Source: CALCNS01 sp937897315 (GTDB taxonomy: Bacteria; Bacillota; JAAYKD01). From it: a stretch of 64,000 nt of DNA. The stretch spans positions 4,752-68,751 of the forward strand of contig DAINOJ010000011.1 of NCBI GenBank assembly GCA_036744005.1, read 5' to 3'. A program made the position numbers and the translations under genes. Numbering within the stretch: position 1 is the first letter of the stretch; each line of letters starts with the position of its first letter. Shown piece by piece: positions 7,556 through 15,048 of the stretch. Below the pieces are notes generated by a model. That model did no database searches. It was not told the origin of the DNA and saw only the letters and a program-made list of their open reading frames with translations.

Positions 7556-8641
7556 TTAATTGGGCACTGCACCTTGACTCTTGGCTAGTGCAGCAAAACC
7601 TTTGGTCATTTCAATGCGACCGTCGTCGAAAATCCATTGAGCCTCCAGCCCGGGAGTCGCTTCGACAAAGGCACGACTTTCCTCATAGGGTAGTAAGAAG
7701 ACCTCCGTCGAGTAGAAATCGGCTTTCCCTGAATTTACATTTAGTACATTGACCGCGCGATAATAGTTTGCAGGATATAACGTAGCCGGGTCGATAAGAT
7801 GATGAATGCGCTGGTCTTCTACATAATAATAGCGCTGATAATCCCCTGAGCTTACCACAGACATGTCATTCACATAGACCGTATCGAGAGTGTTATCATC
7901 CCCAAATACATAACGATTGGGGTCTTGCAGACCAACCCCCCACTTGCTACGGTCCTTCTCATAAGGTTTTCCCACAGCCCGAATGTTTCCACCAGAGCTG
8001 ATGATAAATGAATCATACCCTTTGGTGAGTAATTCTTGTACCACAAGCTCTGTCGCATACCCTTTGGCAACCGCACCTACATCGAGTTTTAACTGTGGAT
8101 CTAAGAAAGAGACGGTCAAAGTATCCTGATCTAGTACAAGATGGGAAATGTTTGTATGTTCTGCTGCTTTCTGCAACTCCTCCAAAGGGGGTAAGCTGGC
8201 GTTATCGGGATCATCGATTCCTTGGTTACGATATTCAGACCATATCTCCAAGACGGCTCCAAAGGCAATATTGGTTTTCCCACTGGTTTGCTGGTTCATG
8301 TCCACAGCAAAGTGTAGCATATCGTACAATACTTTATCGACAACCTGAGGTTCTGCTCCTGCTTTCTCATTAACCGTACGCAGGTTGACTAAGTCTTTAT
8401 AAGAATGGTATTTGTCAAATAAGCGGTGTAACTGCTCCATGCGCTTCTGCACGTAAGTCGACATTTCGTCAAATTGTTTTTGGTTCTCGGTATAGGCAAT
8501 CAATTGAAAACTGGTATCAAATGCACCATCGAAAACATGGCTGTAACGGGTTCGTTTGGGTTGTATCTGACAAGAGGTTAGTAGAATGATGGATAGCATT
8601 AGTAATAAGAGTCTTTTCCCATATTTATTGCTGTATTTCAT
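7556..8641 (-). CDS. apbE: FAD:protein FMN transferase (lipoprotein ApbE)
   Basis: A 361-residue ApbE-family enzyme that moves FMN from FAD to a threonine in target proteins outside the membrane. The N-terminus is a lipoprotein signal (LLTSC). Family hallmarks are FDTSFQLIAYT, the SGKTNIAFG segment, LDVGAVAKGYATE, IISSGGNIRAVG and HHLIDPATLYPANY. Start ATG 8641 is preferred over a TTG five codons upstream because GGGAG is 8 bases before it. The gene lies about 100 bases after an FMN-binding lipoprotein gene, its likely substrate, with a terminator in between, and 19 bases before an FMN reductase gene. Confidence 0.95.
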   Translation of the reverse strand: MKYSNKYGKRLLLLMLSIILLTSCQIQPKRTRYSHVFDGAFDTSFQLIAYTENQKQFDEMSTYVQKRMEQLHRLFDKYHSYKDLVNLRTVNEKAGAEPQVVDKVLYDMLHFAVDMNQQTSGKTNIAFGAVLEIWSEYRNQGIDDPDNASLPPLEELQKAAEHTNISHLVLDQDTLTVSFLDPQLKLDVGAVAKGYATELVVQELLTKGYDSFIISSGGNIRAVGKPYEKDRSKWGVGLQDPNRYVFGDDNTLDTVYVNDMSVVSSGDYQRYYYVEDQRIHHLIDPATLYPANYYRAVNVLNVNSGKADFYSTEVFLLPYEESRAFVEATPGLEAQWIFDDGRIEMTKGFAALAKSQGAVPN

Positions 8642-8694
8642 TTGCACGGCTCCCAATCAAAAATAATCACTATGGTTAATTTCGTCTTTCCATA

Positions 8695-8733
8695 CAAAAA
8701 CCCTCCCTCAAATGAGGGAGGGAAATTTTTGTT
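8695..8733 (-). terminator. terminator of the FMN-binding lipoprotein gene
   Basis: On the minus strand TTTCCCTCCCTCA and TGAGGGAGGG form a stem around TT, followed by a five-T run. It lies between the FMN-lipoprotein stop at 8742 and apbE. Confidence 0.88.
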
Positions 8734-8741
8734 GTTGTTTG

Positions 8742-9785
8742 TTATTTTGCCACGGTGAACGCTTCAGCGACAACAGCTAAGTACTCGGTTACGTTAACAG
8801 TAACAGAAGCTAGGACATCTTTATCGGTCGGATAGCCTTTTTCGTCAACAGCAAATTTGCTGATTTGATCTGCAGTTTTGCCAACCATCCATTTTGCTAA
8901 GGCATTGGCTTGCTCATACCATTCTTTGGAGATGCCAGAAGACTTCTTCATGTTATACGCTTCTTTGAGTTCTTGTTTGGTCTTCAGTTCGTCTTCTCTG
9001 TTGGTGACAACGCCTTTGGCGTCAAATTTGATTTTGACTTGAGCGGTATCAATCACAACTCCGACAACTTTGCCATCTTTATCTGTGGCTACAGCAGCTA
9101 CATAGGTGTCAGCTTGGGCTAAGGGAAGGGTTTCTTTTCCATCTACCATGGAATAGCCTTTGGACTTGTTGATTAAGGTTTTAACGCCCAAACCCGCTTT
9201 AACGCCATCTTTTACTTCAATGGCATCGGTCCAAGCTTGTTCAACGGCTTGAATATAACCGGTAACGTTCATGGTTACTTTAGCAACCATATCTTTGTCG
9301 GTTGGATATCCATCTTTGTCTACAGGCATCGCTTTGACTTGTTCGATGGTTTTGCCAATCATCCAAGCTTCAATCGCAGCCATTTGTTCGTTCCATTCTT
9401 TTTGAATGCCGGAAGCTTTCTTCATGCCATAATCTGCACCCAAATCGGTTTTAGATTTGACTTCGGCAGCAACATCAGATGTGACAGCTAAGGCAGCATC
9501 AAACGCGATTTTGGTTTGGGCGGTGTCGATGTCGACACTGAGAATCTTGCCATCTTTGTCGAAACCGACAGCAGCAATGGTGACATCGGCTTGACCAACA
9601 GCCGTGACGCCCTCAGCAGCATCTTTGGATTTGGCGATGGACAGAACAGAACCAAGGCCTAATTTCACGATGGTAGGAGTCGGTGCAGGGGTCGGAGTCG
9701 GGGTTGGTGCCGGGGTTTGGTTACAACCAGCAAATAAGCCAATCGCCATGACCAGAACCAAAACGATAGATAAAGTCTTTTTCAT
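8742..9785 (-). CDS. PplA-like lipoprotein with two FMN-binding repeats
   Basis: A 347-residue lipoprotein: signal with lipobox FAGC21, a proline/threonine linker (residues 24-38), and two homologous repeats of about 145 residues (roughly 45-190 and 200-343). Both contain GADYGMKKASGI- or EAYNMKKSSGI-like segments, KEW, and a late DMVAKVT / DVLASVT motif whose Thr171 and Thr329 align with the threonine flavinylated by ApbE in the Dxx(S/A)xxT pattern. Such proteins (Listeria PplA) carry covalent FMN for extracellular electron transfer. ApbE is encoded just downstream. Start ATG 9785 has GGAGGG 6 bases upstream; a strong promoter precedes it. Confidence 0.87.
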   Translation of the reverse strand: MKKTLSIVLVLVMAIGLFAGCNQTPAPTPTPTPAPTPTIVKLGLGSVLSIAKSKDAAEGVTAVGQADVTIAAVGFDKDGKILSVDIDTAQTKIAFDAALAVTSDVAAEVKSKTDLGADYGMKKASGIQKEWNEQMAAIEAWMIGKTIEQVKAMPVDKDGYPTDKDMVAKVTMNVTGYIQAVEQAWTDAIEVKDGVKAGLGVKTLINKSKGYSMVDGKETLPLAQADTYVAAVATDKDGKVVGVVIDTAQVKIKFDAKGVVTNREDELKTKQELKEAYNMKKSSGISKEWYEQANALAKWMVGKTADQISKFAVDEKGYPTDKDVLASVTVNVTEYLAVVAEAFTVAK

Positions 9786-9827
9786 TTTTGTCCCTCCAAT
9801 AAATTTTGTGGCTCAAACAACGTTCTT

Positions 9828-9856
9828 ATTATAGCACGCAAGCTAACTTTTGGCAA
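9828..9856 (-). promoter_or_regulatory. strong sigma-A promoter of the FMN-lipoprotein gene
   Basis: On the minus strand TTGCCA (complement of 9851-9856) and TATAAT (complement of 9828-9833) are 17 bases apart, with a TG dinucleotide giving an extended -10. The start codon is about 40 bases downstream. Confidence 0.85.
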
Positions 9857-10003
9857 GTTATTTGTAAATTTTTTCTCGAAGTAAAATATCGTTTTTCTGG
9901 TAACTCTTGGCTAAAATACTACTATTTTCACAAAAAGACAACTATTTGTGATTATCGTAACAATGATTTATTGTATTTTTGACATATGTCAGTAAACCAC
10001 GGG

Positions 10004-10429
10004 TTACCACTCCTCATAGACGATTTCGTCGGTCCGGATACGCTCTGCCAAGTTTTTTATATTACGTTCAATCACCTCAATAATGATTTTGAACTCCTCG
10101 TCGCTTTTCCCTGTGGGATCTTCCAATCCCCAGTTTTCCTCATAACCGGCAGGGAAAAACGGGCAATACACGTTGCATCCCATTTTAATGACGATATCAC
10201 ATTCGGGCAATTCGGTGAGAAGCTTCGAGGTTTGAGTGGCTTCCATATCGATTTCATAGATTTCTTTCATCAAACGCACCGCATCTTGGTTGATTTGTGG
10301 CTTGGTTTCGGTTCCCCCGGAGTAGCTTTCGAAGATATTGGCTGCAAACCGCTTTCCCAAAGCTTCGGCAATTTGACTTCTGCAAGAATTGTGTACACAG
10401 ACAAAGGCCACCTTAGGTTTCGGTCTCAT
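10004..10429 (-). CDS. arsC: arsenate reductase, thioredoxin-coupled (ArsC, LMW-phosphatase fold)
   Basis: A 141-residue low-molecular-weight-phosphatase-fold protein. The P-loop is Cys11-VHNS-Cys16-Arg17-Ser, and two further cysteines, Cys85 and Cys89 (MGCNVYCPFFP), match the redox cysteines of thioredoxin-dependent ArsC that relay the disulfide; phosphatases lack them. It would reduce arsenate to arsenite in the cytoplasm. Start ATG 10429 is chosen since AAGGAG lies 7 bases upstream; earlier in-frame ATGs are badly placed. No arsenite efflux gene is visible nearby. It sits 22 bases after the HAD-kinase fusion gene on the same strand. Confidence 0.9.
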   Translation of the reverse strand: MRPKPKVAFVCVHNSCRSQIAEALGKRFAANIFESYSGGTETKPQINQDAVRLMKEIYEIDMEATQTSKLLTELPECDIVIKMGCNVYCPFFPAGYEENWGLEDPTGKSDEEFKIIIEVIERNIKNLAERIRTDEIVYEEW

Positions 10430-10451
10430 ATGCATTCTCCTTTTGTATCTT

Positions 10452-11708
10452 TTAGAAAGCACCGTTTGGAATGGACTTCACCACATACGGTCTCTTGGGA
10501 TTCATGTTCGATATCACCAAATCTGCATTCTCTTTGGGATGATGTTCCGCAACATATCTTTTCTGTAACGGAATGTACTTGGTTTTGTATCTCTCCAAGA
10601 ACTCCACCCCATAGAGTGGAACATCTCGTTCTTCTGCTCTTCGTAGGACTTCCTCGAATGTGATATCCAGATACACTTTCGTATCGATGTATGAATTCAA
10701 AGGAGGCCGAAACAAATACACACCTTCTACTATCAGGAGGGTGTGGGGGCCAAGGTTCACCTTCACTCTTTTATCAAACAGGTCGGTCTTCAAATTCAAG
10801 CAGAGGATTTCTGTCTCGCATCTTCCCTGCTCAAGAAGTGGTTGTAGAATCTCTCGAATTAATTTTTGTGTATCAAATCCATGTAAGTAGTACGATTCCT
10901 TTTCATTTCCTGCGCTACGAATCGCCTTTGGTTGATGAAAATCGTCCATGCTCACCACTTCTGCTTCTAAACCAATGGCTCTCAAATAGCGCTGATAATT
11001 CCGCGCAAACGTTGTTTTCCCGGAGGTGTCTACTCCGTTCACACCCAGTATTCTTGCCTTGGGTGTCCGTAACCATGTCTTCGTTAGATCATCCATGACC
11101 TGGACTTGTTGTACAAAATCCAAAACGTCCTCTAGATTCGCAGCTCGAAAAGTAGCCGCAGAAAAATCATCCTGTGCTCCAAATCCGTGTGAGACACCGA
11201 TGGAAGGAAGATGATTCTCGTAGGCGGCCATGAAATCGATGAGGGTATCACCCACCAAGACCGCGGTTTCTCCGGTTCTTAAAAAAGATGCGATTGCCGC
11301 TCCTTTACTCCGGAAAGGCCGTGCACTCACAATCGTCTGAAAGTATTTGGCAATACCATTTTGATGTAGTACAGATTGCATAAAGGCATCGTTTCCCGTC
11401 GAGCACACAGACAGCCGGTGCCCCTGCTCTTTGAGTCGGCTCAAAACCTCTTTGGTTCTAGGAAACAAGTCTCCCCCTTGAGTATGTTGCTTTTCATACT
11501 CCAGAAATAACGTTTTCAATTCTTTGTAGTCTGCTAATTGAGGAAAGAGTGTTTTCAAATAGGTATCCATATCCTGATGCAATAGCTGGTATACTTCGGC
11601 CTCATCGGGATACGGTAATCCCAAGCGATCACTGATTTGCCTTAAAGCCGACATCACACTCAAACCCGGCTGATACAGGGTTCCATATAAATCAAAAATG
11701 ATATGCAT
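10452..11708 (-). CDS. HAD hydrolase - uridine-kinase-like P-loop fusion protein
   Basis: A 418-residue two-domain protein. Residues 1-200 are a HAD domain: motif I Asp6-Leu-Tyr-Gly-Thr (DxYGT, as in haloacid-dehalogenase-type members rather than DxDGT phosphatases), motif II in CSTGND, Lys135, and motif IV GDTLIDFMAAYE. Residues 218-418 are a uridine-kinase-like nucleoside/sugar kinase domain with Walker A GVNGVDTSGKTT (222-233), substrate aspartates in SMDDFHQP and the EGVYLFRP segment. Substrates are unknown; a kinase and dehalogenase/phosphatase on one chain suggests a salvage or repair pair acting on related metabolites. Start ATG 11708 has AAGGAAG upstream. It is 14 bases from a Cof-type HAD gene. 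Confidence 0.85.
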   Translation of the reverse strand: MHIIFDLYGTLYQPGLSVMSALRQISDRLGLPYPDEAEVYQLLHQDMDTYLKTLFPQLADYKELKTLFLEYEKQHTQGGDLFPRTKEVLSRLKEQGHRLSVCSTGNDAFMQSVLHQNGIAKYFQTIVSARPFRSKGAAIASFLRTGETAVLVGDTLIDFMAAYENHLPSIGVSHGFGAQDDFSAATFRAANLEDVLDFVQQVQVMDDLTKTWLRTPKARILGVNGVDTSGKTTFARNYQRYLRAIGLEAEVVSMDDFHQPKAIRSAGNEKESYYLHGFDTQKLIREILQPLLEQGRCETEILCLNLKTDLFDKRVKVNLGPHTLLIVEGVYLFRPPLNSYIDTKVYLDITFEEVLRRAEERDVPLYGVEFLERYKTKYIPLQKRYVAEHHPKENADLVISNMNPKRPYVVKSIPNGAF

Positions 11709-11722
11709 GATTTTCTTCCTTG

Positions 11723-12538
11723 CTAAATCAACCGTAGAATTTGCTTTAAAGCATAGGCAATGCCGTCGTCGTTGTTGCTTAATGTCACGTGGGTGGCCAA
11801 TGATTTGACATGATCATAGGCATTCCCCATGGCAATACTGTTTGGATATGCCGACAACATCTCCACATCGTTTACATCGTCACCAAAGACGGCGATTTCT
11901 TTTTTATTTAAGCGTAGTTGCTGACGTATGTATTCAATTCCCTTGGCTTTATTGACCGTTTCATCGATGATTTGCACCAATTTCCCTTCATCTGTCCAGT
12001 ACAGCTGTGCACTACTTAAGCAATTTGTCCGCAAACACTGCACCAGTTCTTCCGGAACCGGACGTTTGGCGTCCACAAAATTGTCATAGAACACGAGCAT
12101 TTTCACCGTATGATCCATAACTTCCTGATTGAGGGGTACAATCTCATCGGCTCGAATCCCCCAACGGTCGAAGTGCTTTTCTGCAATTGGATGACGAAAT
12201 GCGTGCTTATTGTTCACCGACTGCAACGAAATATTCAAACCCTCATAGGGTTCAATCGCTTCTAAACACTCTTTCACGACATGTGGTTTCACAAAATGAT
12301 ATAAATCATTGTCCTTTAGGCGCACGCACGCACCGTTACAGAACACCCCACCGTCGAACAACTCCAACATGTCCGGAGTGAATCCCAACGTTTTATGTAA
12401 GGTGGGTGGTCTGGCCGTGGCGATGTAGAGTTGAATTCCTTTTTCTTTACAAAGGCGTAATGCAGCACGGCTTTCTTGGGTAATTTGTTTGTTGGCATCG
12501 AGAAGAGTGCCATCTAAATCGAAAAAGAGAGCTTTCAT
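11723..12538 (-). CDS. Cof-type HAD-IIB phosphatase
   Basis: A 271-residue cytoplasmic HAD phosphatase of the Cof/YidA type: motif I DLDGTLLDANKQI at residues 7-19, motif II in ATARPP, the C2 cap in the middle, and motif IV FGDDVNDVEML near residue 217 with SIAMGNAYDHVK following. Members dephosphorylate sugar phosphates, FMN or other small phosphates; specificity cannot be read. Start ATG 12538 follows AAGGAG. It heads a run with the HAD-kinase fusion and arsC; a promoter overlaps the end of chrA upstream. Confidence 0.9.
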   Translation of the reverse strand: MKALFFDLDGTLLDANKQITQESRAALRLCKEKGIQLYIATARPPTLHKTLGFTPDMLELFDGGVFCNGACVRLKDNDLYHFVKPHVVKECLEAIEPYEGLNISLQSVNNKHAFRHPIAEKHFDRWGIRADEIVPLNQEVMDHTVKMLVFYDNFVDAKRPVPEELVQCLRTNCLSSAQLYWTDEGKLVQIIDETVNKAKGIEYIRQQLRLNKKEIAVFGDDVNDVEMLSAYPNSIAMGNAYDHVKSLATHVTLSNNDDGIAYALKQILRLI

Positions 12539-12587
12539 GGTTCGTTTCTCCTTAGGTATGGATTACGAAGCAAACATTCGCCTTTGT

Positions 12588-12617
12588 ATTATAACACAGG
12601 AATCAGAAACCCCGCAA
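12588..12617 (-). promoter_or_regulatory. predicted promoter for the Cof/HAD-kinase/arsC genes
   Basis: On the minus strand TTGCGG (complement of 12612-12617) is followed after 18 bases by TATAAT (complement of 12588-12593). The -10 overlaps the chrA stop codon and lies about 50 bases before the Cof-type gene. Confidence 0.5.
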
Positions 12618-13776
12618 CCAAAGTCAACAGAACCAAAATAGGTGCTGGTATCTTCTTTGACCATAAGATGAGTATGGACAATACGGTAACGACAAGGTTG
12701 TCCACGGTCAATCCGCTTTTCTGCATCAGGTTGATCGCTGCTGCTGCGATGAATCCACCGGCAACAGCATTGACCCCTTTTAAAGATTCCTTAATCCCAC
12801 GCATTTGTTTTAAATTTTCCCAAATGGGGTACACAAAGAAGATGAGTAATACGCCCGGTAAAAAGATACCGATTCCTCCTGCAGTGGCTCCGGCCAGTTG
12901 GAATAACACACTGCCACCTCGGGCGGCCATGCCCCCAGCATACGCACTAAAGCTAAACATAGGACCCGGAAATCCCTGGACCAAACCAAACCCGGTTAGG
13001 AACTCCTGGTTGGTCATAAACTGGTTGATTTCTACGAGTTCACTGTGCATTAATGGCACGACCACTTGACCACCACCTATGACCAAGTATCCATATCGAT
13101 AAAAACTTTCAAACAACTGAATGATTCTCGAATCGGAAACAGCCCTCAAGAATAAACCACCTAGAGCAAACCCCAGAAACGCGAAGAAATATCCCCAAGG
13201 AGGATTCAATTGCACCTTGTTCCAAAGATTCTTTTCTCGACTTTGTGCAATACTAACCAAACCACCGGCAATCAACAAGCCAGGGAAAATCCAAGGGAAT
13301 TTGAAGTAATACGAACCGACCATGGCGGCAAAGAATAGCATCCAGGTCATACGATCACTCAGTACTTTGCGCCCAATATTGACAGCTGCCACCGCAATAA
13401 ACCCCACCGCCATGGGACCAATGTATCGTAAAGCATTCGTAGACATGTGATGATCTTGTAAAAACTGTCCTAAAAAAGAAAGCAGGGTCATGAGAACCAA
13501 AACCGGTAATGCCCAAACCAGCAAGGTTAAGAAAGCCAACAAGGGCCCTCCCTTTTTGTAGCCAATGGCCACAATCGTTTGAGTGCTACTGGGACCCGGT
13601 AAAAAGGTGCAGAGAGCAATGAGCTCCACGAGCTCTTCTTCCGTAATATAGTGCTTCTTGGTAATCATCTGGTCCGTAATCACACCATAATGTGCTTCAG
13701 GACCACCATAAGCTCCCAAAGAGACCATGAAGACATCCCAGAGAAATGTGCGCCAGTCTAAACGATCTTGATTCAT
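12589..13776 (-). CDS. chrA: chromate transporter (ChrA/CHR family, two-domain)
   Basis: A 395-residue membrane protein made of two homologous CHR domains, each beginning with an aromatic/glycine-rich amphipathic segment. The first carries SLGAYGGPEAHYGVI and the LCTFLPGPSSTQTIVAIGY signature, the second GGGQVVVPLMHSEL and GLVQGFPGPMFSFSAYAGG. Long-chain CHR proteins expel chromate; some members probably move other anions, so the substrate is tentative. Start ATG 13776 is favoured over GTG 13785 because AGAGG lies 8 bases upstream of it. ArsC and an FMN/quinone reductase occur in the same 7 kb, a possible oxyanion-defence theme. Confidence 0.92.
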   Translation of the reverse strand: MNQDRLDWRTFLWDVFMVSLGAYGGPEAHYGVITDQMITKKHYITEEELVELIALCTFLPGPSSTQTIVAIGYKKGGPLLAFLTLLVWALPVLVLMTLLSFLGQFLQDHHMSTNALRYIGPMAVGFIAVAAVNIGRKVLSDRMTWMLFFAAMVGSYYFKFPWIFPGLLIAGGLVSIAQSREKNLWNKVQLNPPWGYFFAFLGFALGGLFLRAVSDSRIIQLFESFYRYGYLVIGGGQVVVPLMHSELVEINQFMTNQEFLTGFGLVQGFPGPMFSFSAYAGGMAARGGSVLFQLAGATAGGIGIFLPGVLLIFFVYPIWENLKQMRGIKESLKGVNAVAGGFIAAAAINLMQKSGLTVDNLVVTVLSILILWSKKIPAPILVLLTLVAGFLIPVL

Positions 13777-13976
13777 CGTTAACACCTCTTTTGCTTTGCG
13801 TTATACATATACATAGATTTGCATCGTTTGTTCCATTCATCCATGTGATATCAGATTGGATACTATAAAAATTTCTCACTGTCTATTGAGAATCCTTTGC
13901 ACTTAACATCTAATTTATACAAATATTCCATGGTTTTGATGATTCAAACAGAAGAAGTATTGTCATCCATACAAAA

Positions 13977-14024
13977 GAATCCCCTTTGTTCTACTCGTGA
14001 AAAAAGCTTGAACAGAGGGGATTC
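13977..14024 (-). terminator. terminator of the FMN-binding/flavodoxin operon
   Basis: On the minus strand GAATCCCCTCTGTTC and GAACAAAGGGGATTC form a long stem followed by TTTT. It lies just after the flavodoxin stop at 14028. The rest of the 250-base gap to chrA holds no visible gene. Confidence 0.8.
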
Positions 14025-14027
14025 AGT

Positions 14028-14498
14028 TTATTGAAAAATATTTGCTAGTTGTTCCAATTCCGGCCAGCGGATGGCCTCTTGTTCATCGGTCACTTTCGCG
14101 ATGGTTTTGACCATGAGTTTATGCATGAAACTCATCTTCTTTAAGGGATACGCACCACCTAGCCACACCAATGGTTTGGCATGTTTCTTTAGAGATTCCG
14201 AGAAGTTATTCTGAAGTTGGTTACTCATCTCTTTCTCTTGCATGCCACATAGGAAGAGTGCAAGCGGTTTTCGAAGTAGTTCGTCTTCATGGCTTTTTAA
14301 ATACGCTTCCGCTGCCGGTTGAATCTTTCCAACATACACAGAAGCACCAACTATAACCGCATCAAATTCTTGAAGATTCGGTTCTGGATACCTCTTAAGG
14401 TCAAAGGATTGGCTTCCCTGACCAATGGCAGCGACCAATGCTTCTGCGCACCTCTGTGTGGTTCCATAAGTGGTAGTATATAAAACGGCTGTTTTCAT
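14028..14498 (-). CDS. flavodoxin-domain protein (HemG-like)
   Basis: A 156-residue flavodoxin: FMN phosphate loop TTTYGTTQRCAEAL at residues 8-21, the second flavin loop around IVGASVYVGKIQP, and a FLCGMQEKE segment as in protoporphyrinogen-oxidase-like flavodoxins of the HemG type. Start ATG 14498 is defined by AGGAGG 6-7 bases upstream; an open frame continues upstream but overlaps the FMN-binding gene and has no ribosome site. It begins 8 bases after the FMN-binding protein's stop, so the two flavoproteins are co-translated and may exchange electrons across the membrane. Confidence 0.88.
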   Translation of the reverse strand: MKTAVLYTTTYGTTQRCAEALVAAIGQGSQSFDLKRYPEPNLQEFDAVIVGASVYVGKIQPAAEAYLKSHEDELLRKPLALFLCGMQEKEMSNQLQNNFSESLKKHAKPLVWLGGAYPLKKMSFMHKLMVKTIAKVTDEQEAIRWPELEQLANIFQ

Positions 14499-14506
14499 GA
14501 GTCCTC

Positions 14507-14890
14507 CTATTTTATGGCATTGGCAATGGATTGTAGATACGCTTTCGAGGTGATAGTGGCTCCAGCGACGACATCCACACCAGTGGTTTGTTTTTGCATC
14601 ACTTGCACAAAAATCTTTTCGGCTAAGTCCTTCATGGGAAACATCACATCCTGATCCAAATGGATTTCTGTAATCTTTCCATTTTGAACGTAAACAGTCA
14701 CCTGATTGCTCCAGCGACCTTGGCTTGTCTTTCCTACATATTCTCCGTCCGCTAGGTTTTTCGCGCTGAATACCGGAATATCGACCGCTGCGCCTTCTTT
14801 CACTCCTGCGTTGATGTACGCCAACCCGGCAAGCGCAAGGACAACAAGTATAGCAGCAACGATGGCAAGCCACTTCATGACTTTCTTCAA
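14507..14890 (-). CDS. membrane-anchored FMN-binding domain protein
   Basis: A 127-residue protein with an N-terminal membrane anchor (about residues 6-27) and an extracytoplasmic FMN_bind domain. The C-terminal motif DVVAGATITSKAY contains the ApbE target pattern, with Thr in GAT the expected flavinylation site. The frame opens with TTG 14890 preceded by AAGGG at 6 bases; ATG 14878 is an alternative start. It forms a two-gene operon with the flavodoxin and has a near-consensus promoter flanked by a perfect palindrome. Similar to the peripheral flavin domain of RnfG/NosR-type electron carriers. Confidence 0.85.
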   Translation of the reverse strand: MKKVMKWLAIVAAILVVLALAGLAYINAGVKEGAAVDIPVFSAKNLADGEYVGKTSQGRWSNQVTVYVQNGKITEIHLDQDVMFPMKDLAEKIFVQVMQKQTTGVDVVAGATITSKAYLQSIANAIK

Positions 14891-14934
14891 GGATAACCCT
14901 TCTTTCTCGAAAACGTTGGTTTTAAACCGTTCTC

Positions 14935-14963
14935 ATCATAACGATTTGGAAATATTATGTCAA
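14935..14963 (-). promoter_or_regulatory. near-consensus promoter of the FMN-binding/flavodoxin operon
   Basis: On the minus strand TTGACA (complement of 14958-14963) and TATGAT (complement of 14935-14940) are 17 bases apart. The start codon is about 45 bases downstream. Confidence 0.82.
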
Positions 14964-14977
14964 ACGAAATATTTCGT
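14964..14977. promoter_or_regulatory. perfect palindrome abutting a -35 element
   Basis: ACGAAATATTTCGT is a 14-base perfect palindrome directly touching the -35 hexamer of the flavoprotein operon promoter. Position suggests an activator or repressor site; the regulator is unknown. Confidence 0.45.
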
Positions 14978-14995
14978 CAGATTTTCCATTTTTTT

Positions 14996-15032
14996 GCAAA
15001 ACAAGAGACACCTCGTCTGAAGTGCCTCTTGT
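14996..15032 (-). terminator. terminator of the CDGSH protein gene
   Basis: On the minus strand ACAAGAGGCACTTC pairs with GAGGTGTCTCTTGT around AGAC, followed by TTTG. It lies 17 bases past the stop at 15049. Confidence 0.72.
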
Positions 15033-15048
15033 CAAATATGAAGGGCTT

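Noticed and set aside
9671..9715. Repetitive proline/threonine codons in the FMN lipoprotein
   Set aside because: This is a normal flexible linker between lipid anchor and first domain, not a microsatellite of special interest.
9986..10663. 225-codon plus-strand frame opposite arsC and the HAD-kinase gene
   Set aside because: It runs opposite two convincing genes whose motifs and start sites are clear.
13697..13879. Short frame overlapping the start of chrA
   Set aside because: No ribosome site and largely overlapping the chromate transporter gene.
14499..14873. Extended N-terminus of the flavodoxin into the FMN-binding gene
   Set aside because: AGGAGG and a conserved flavodoxin start at 14498 explain the gene; the extension is cysteine-rich and lacks a ribosome site.
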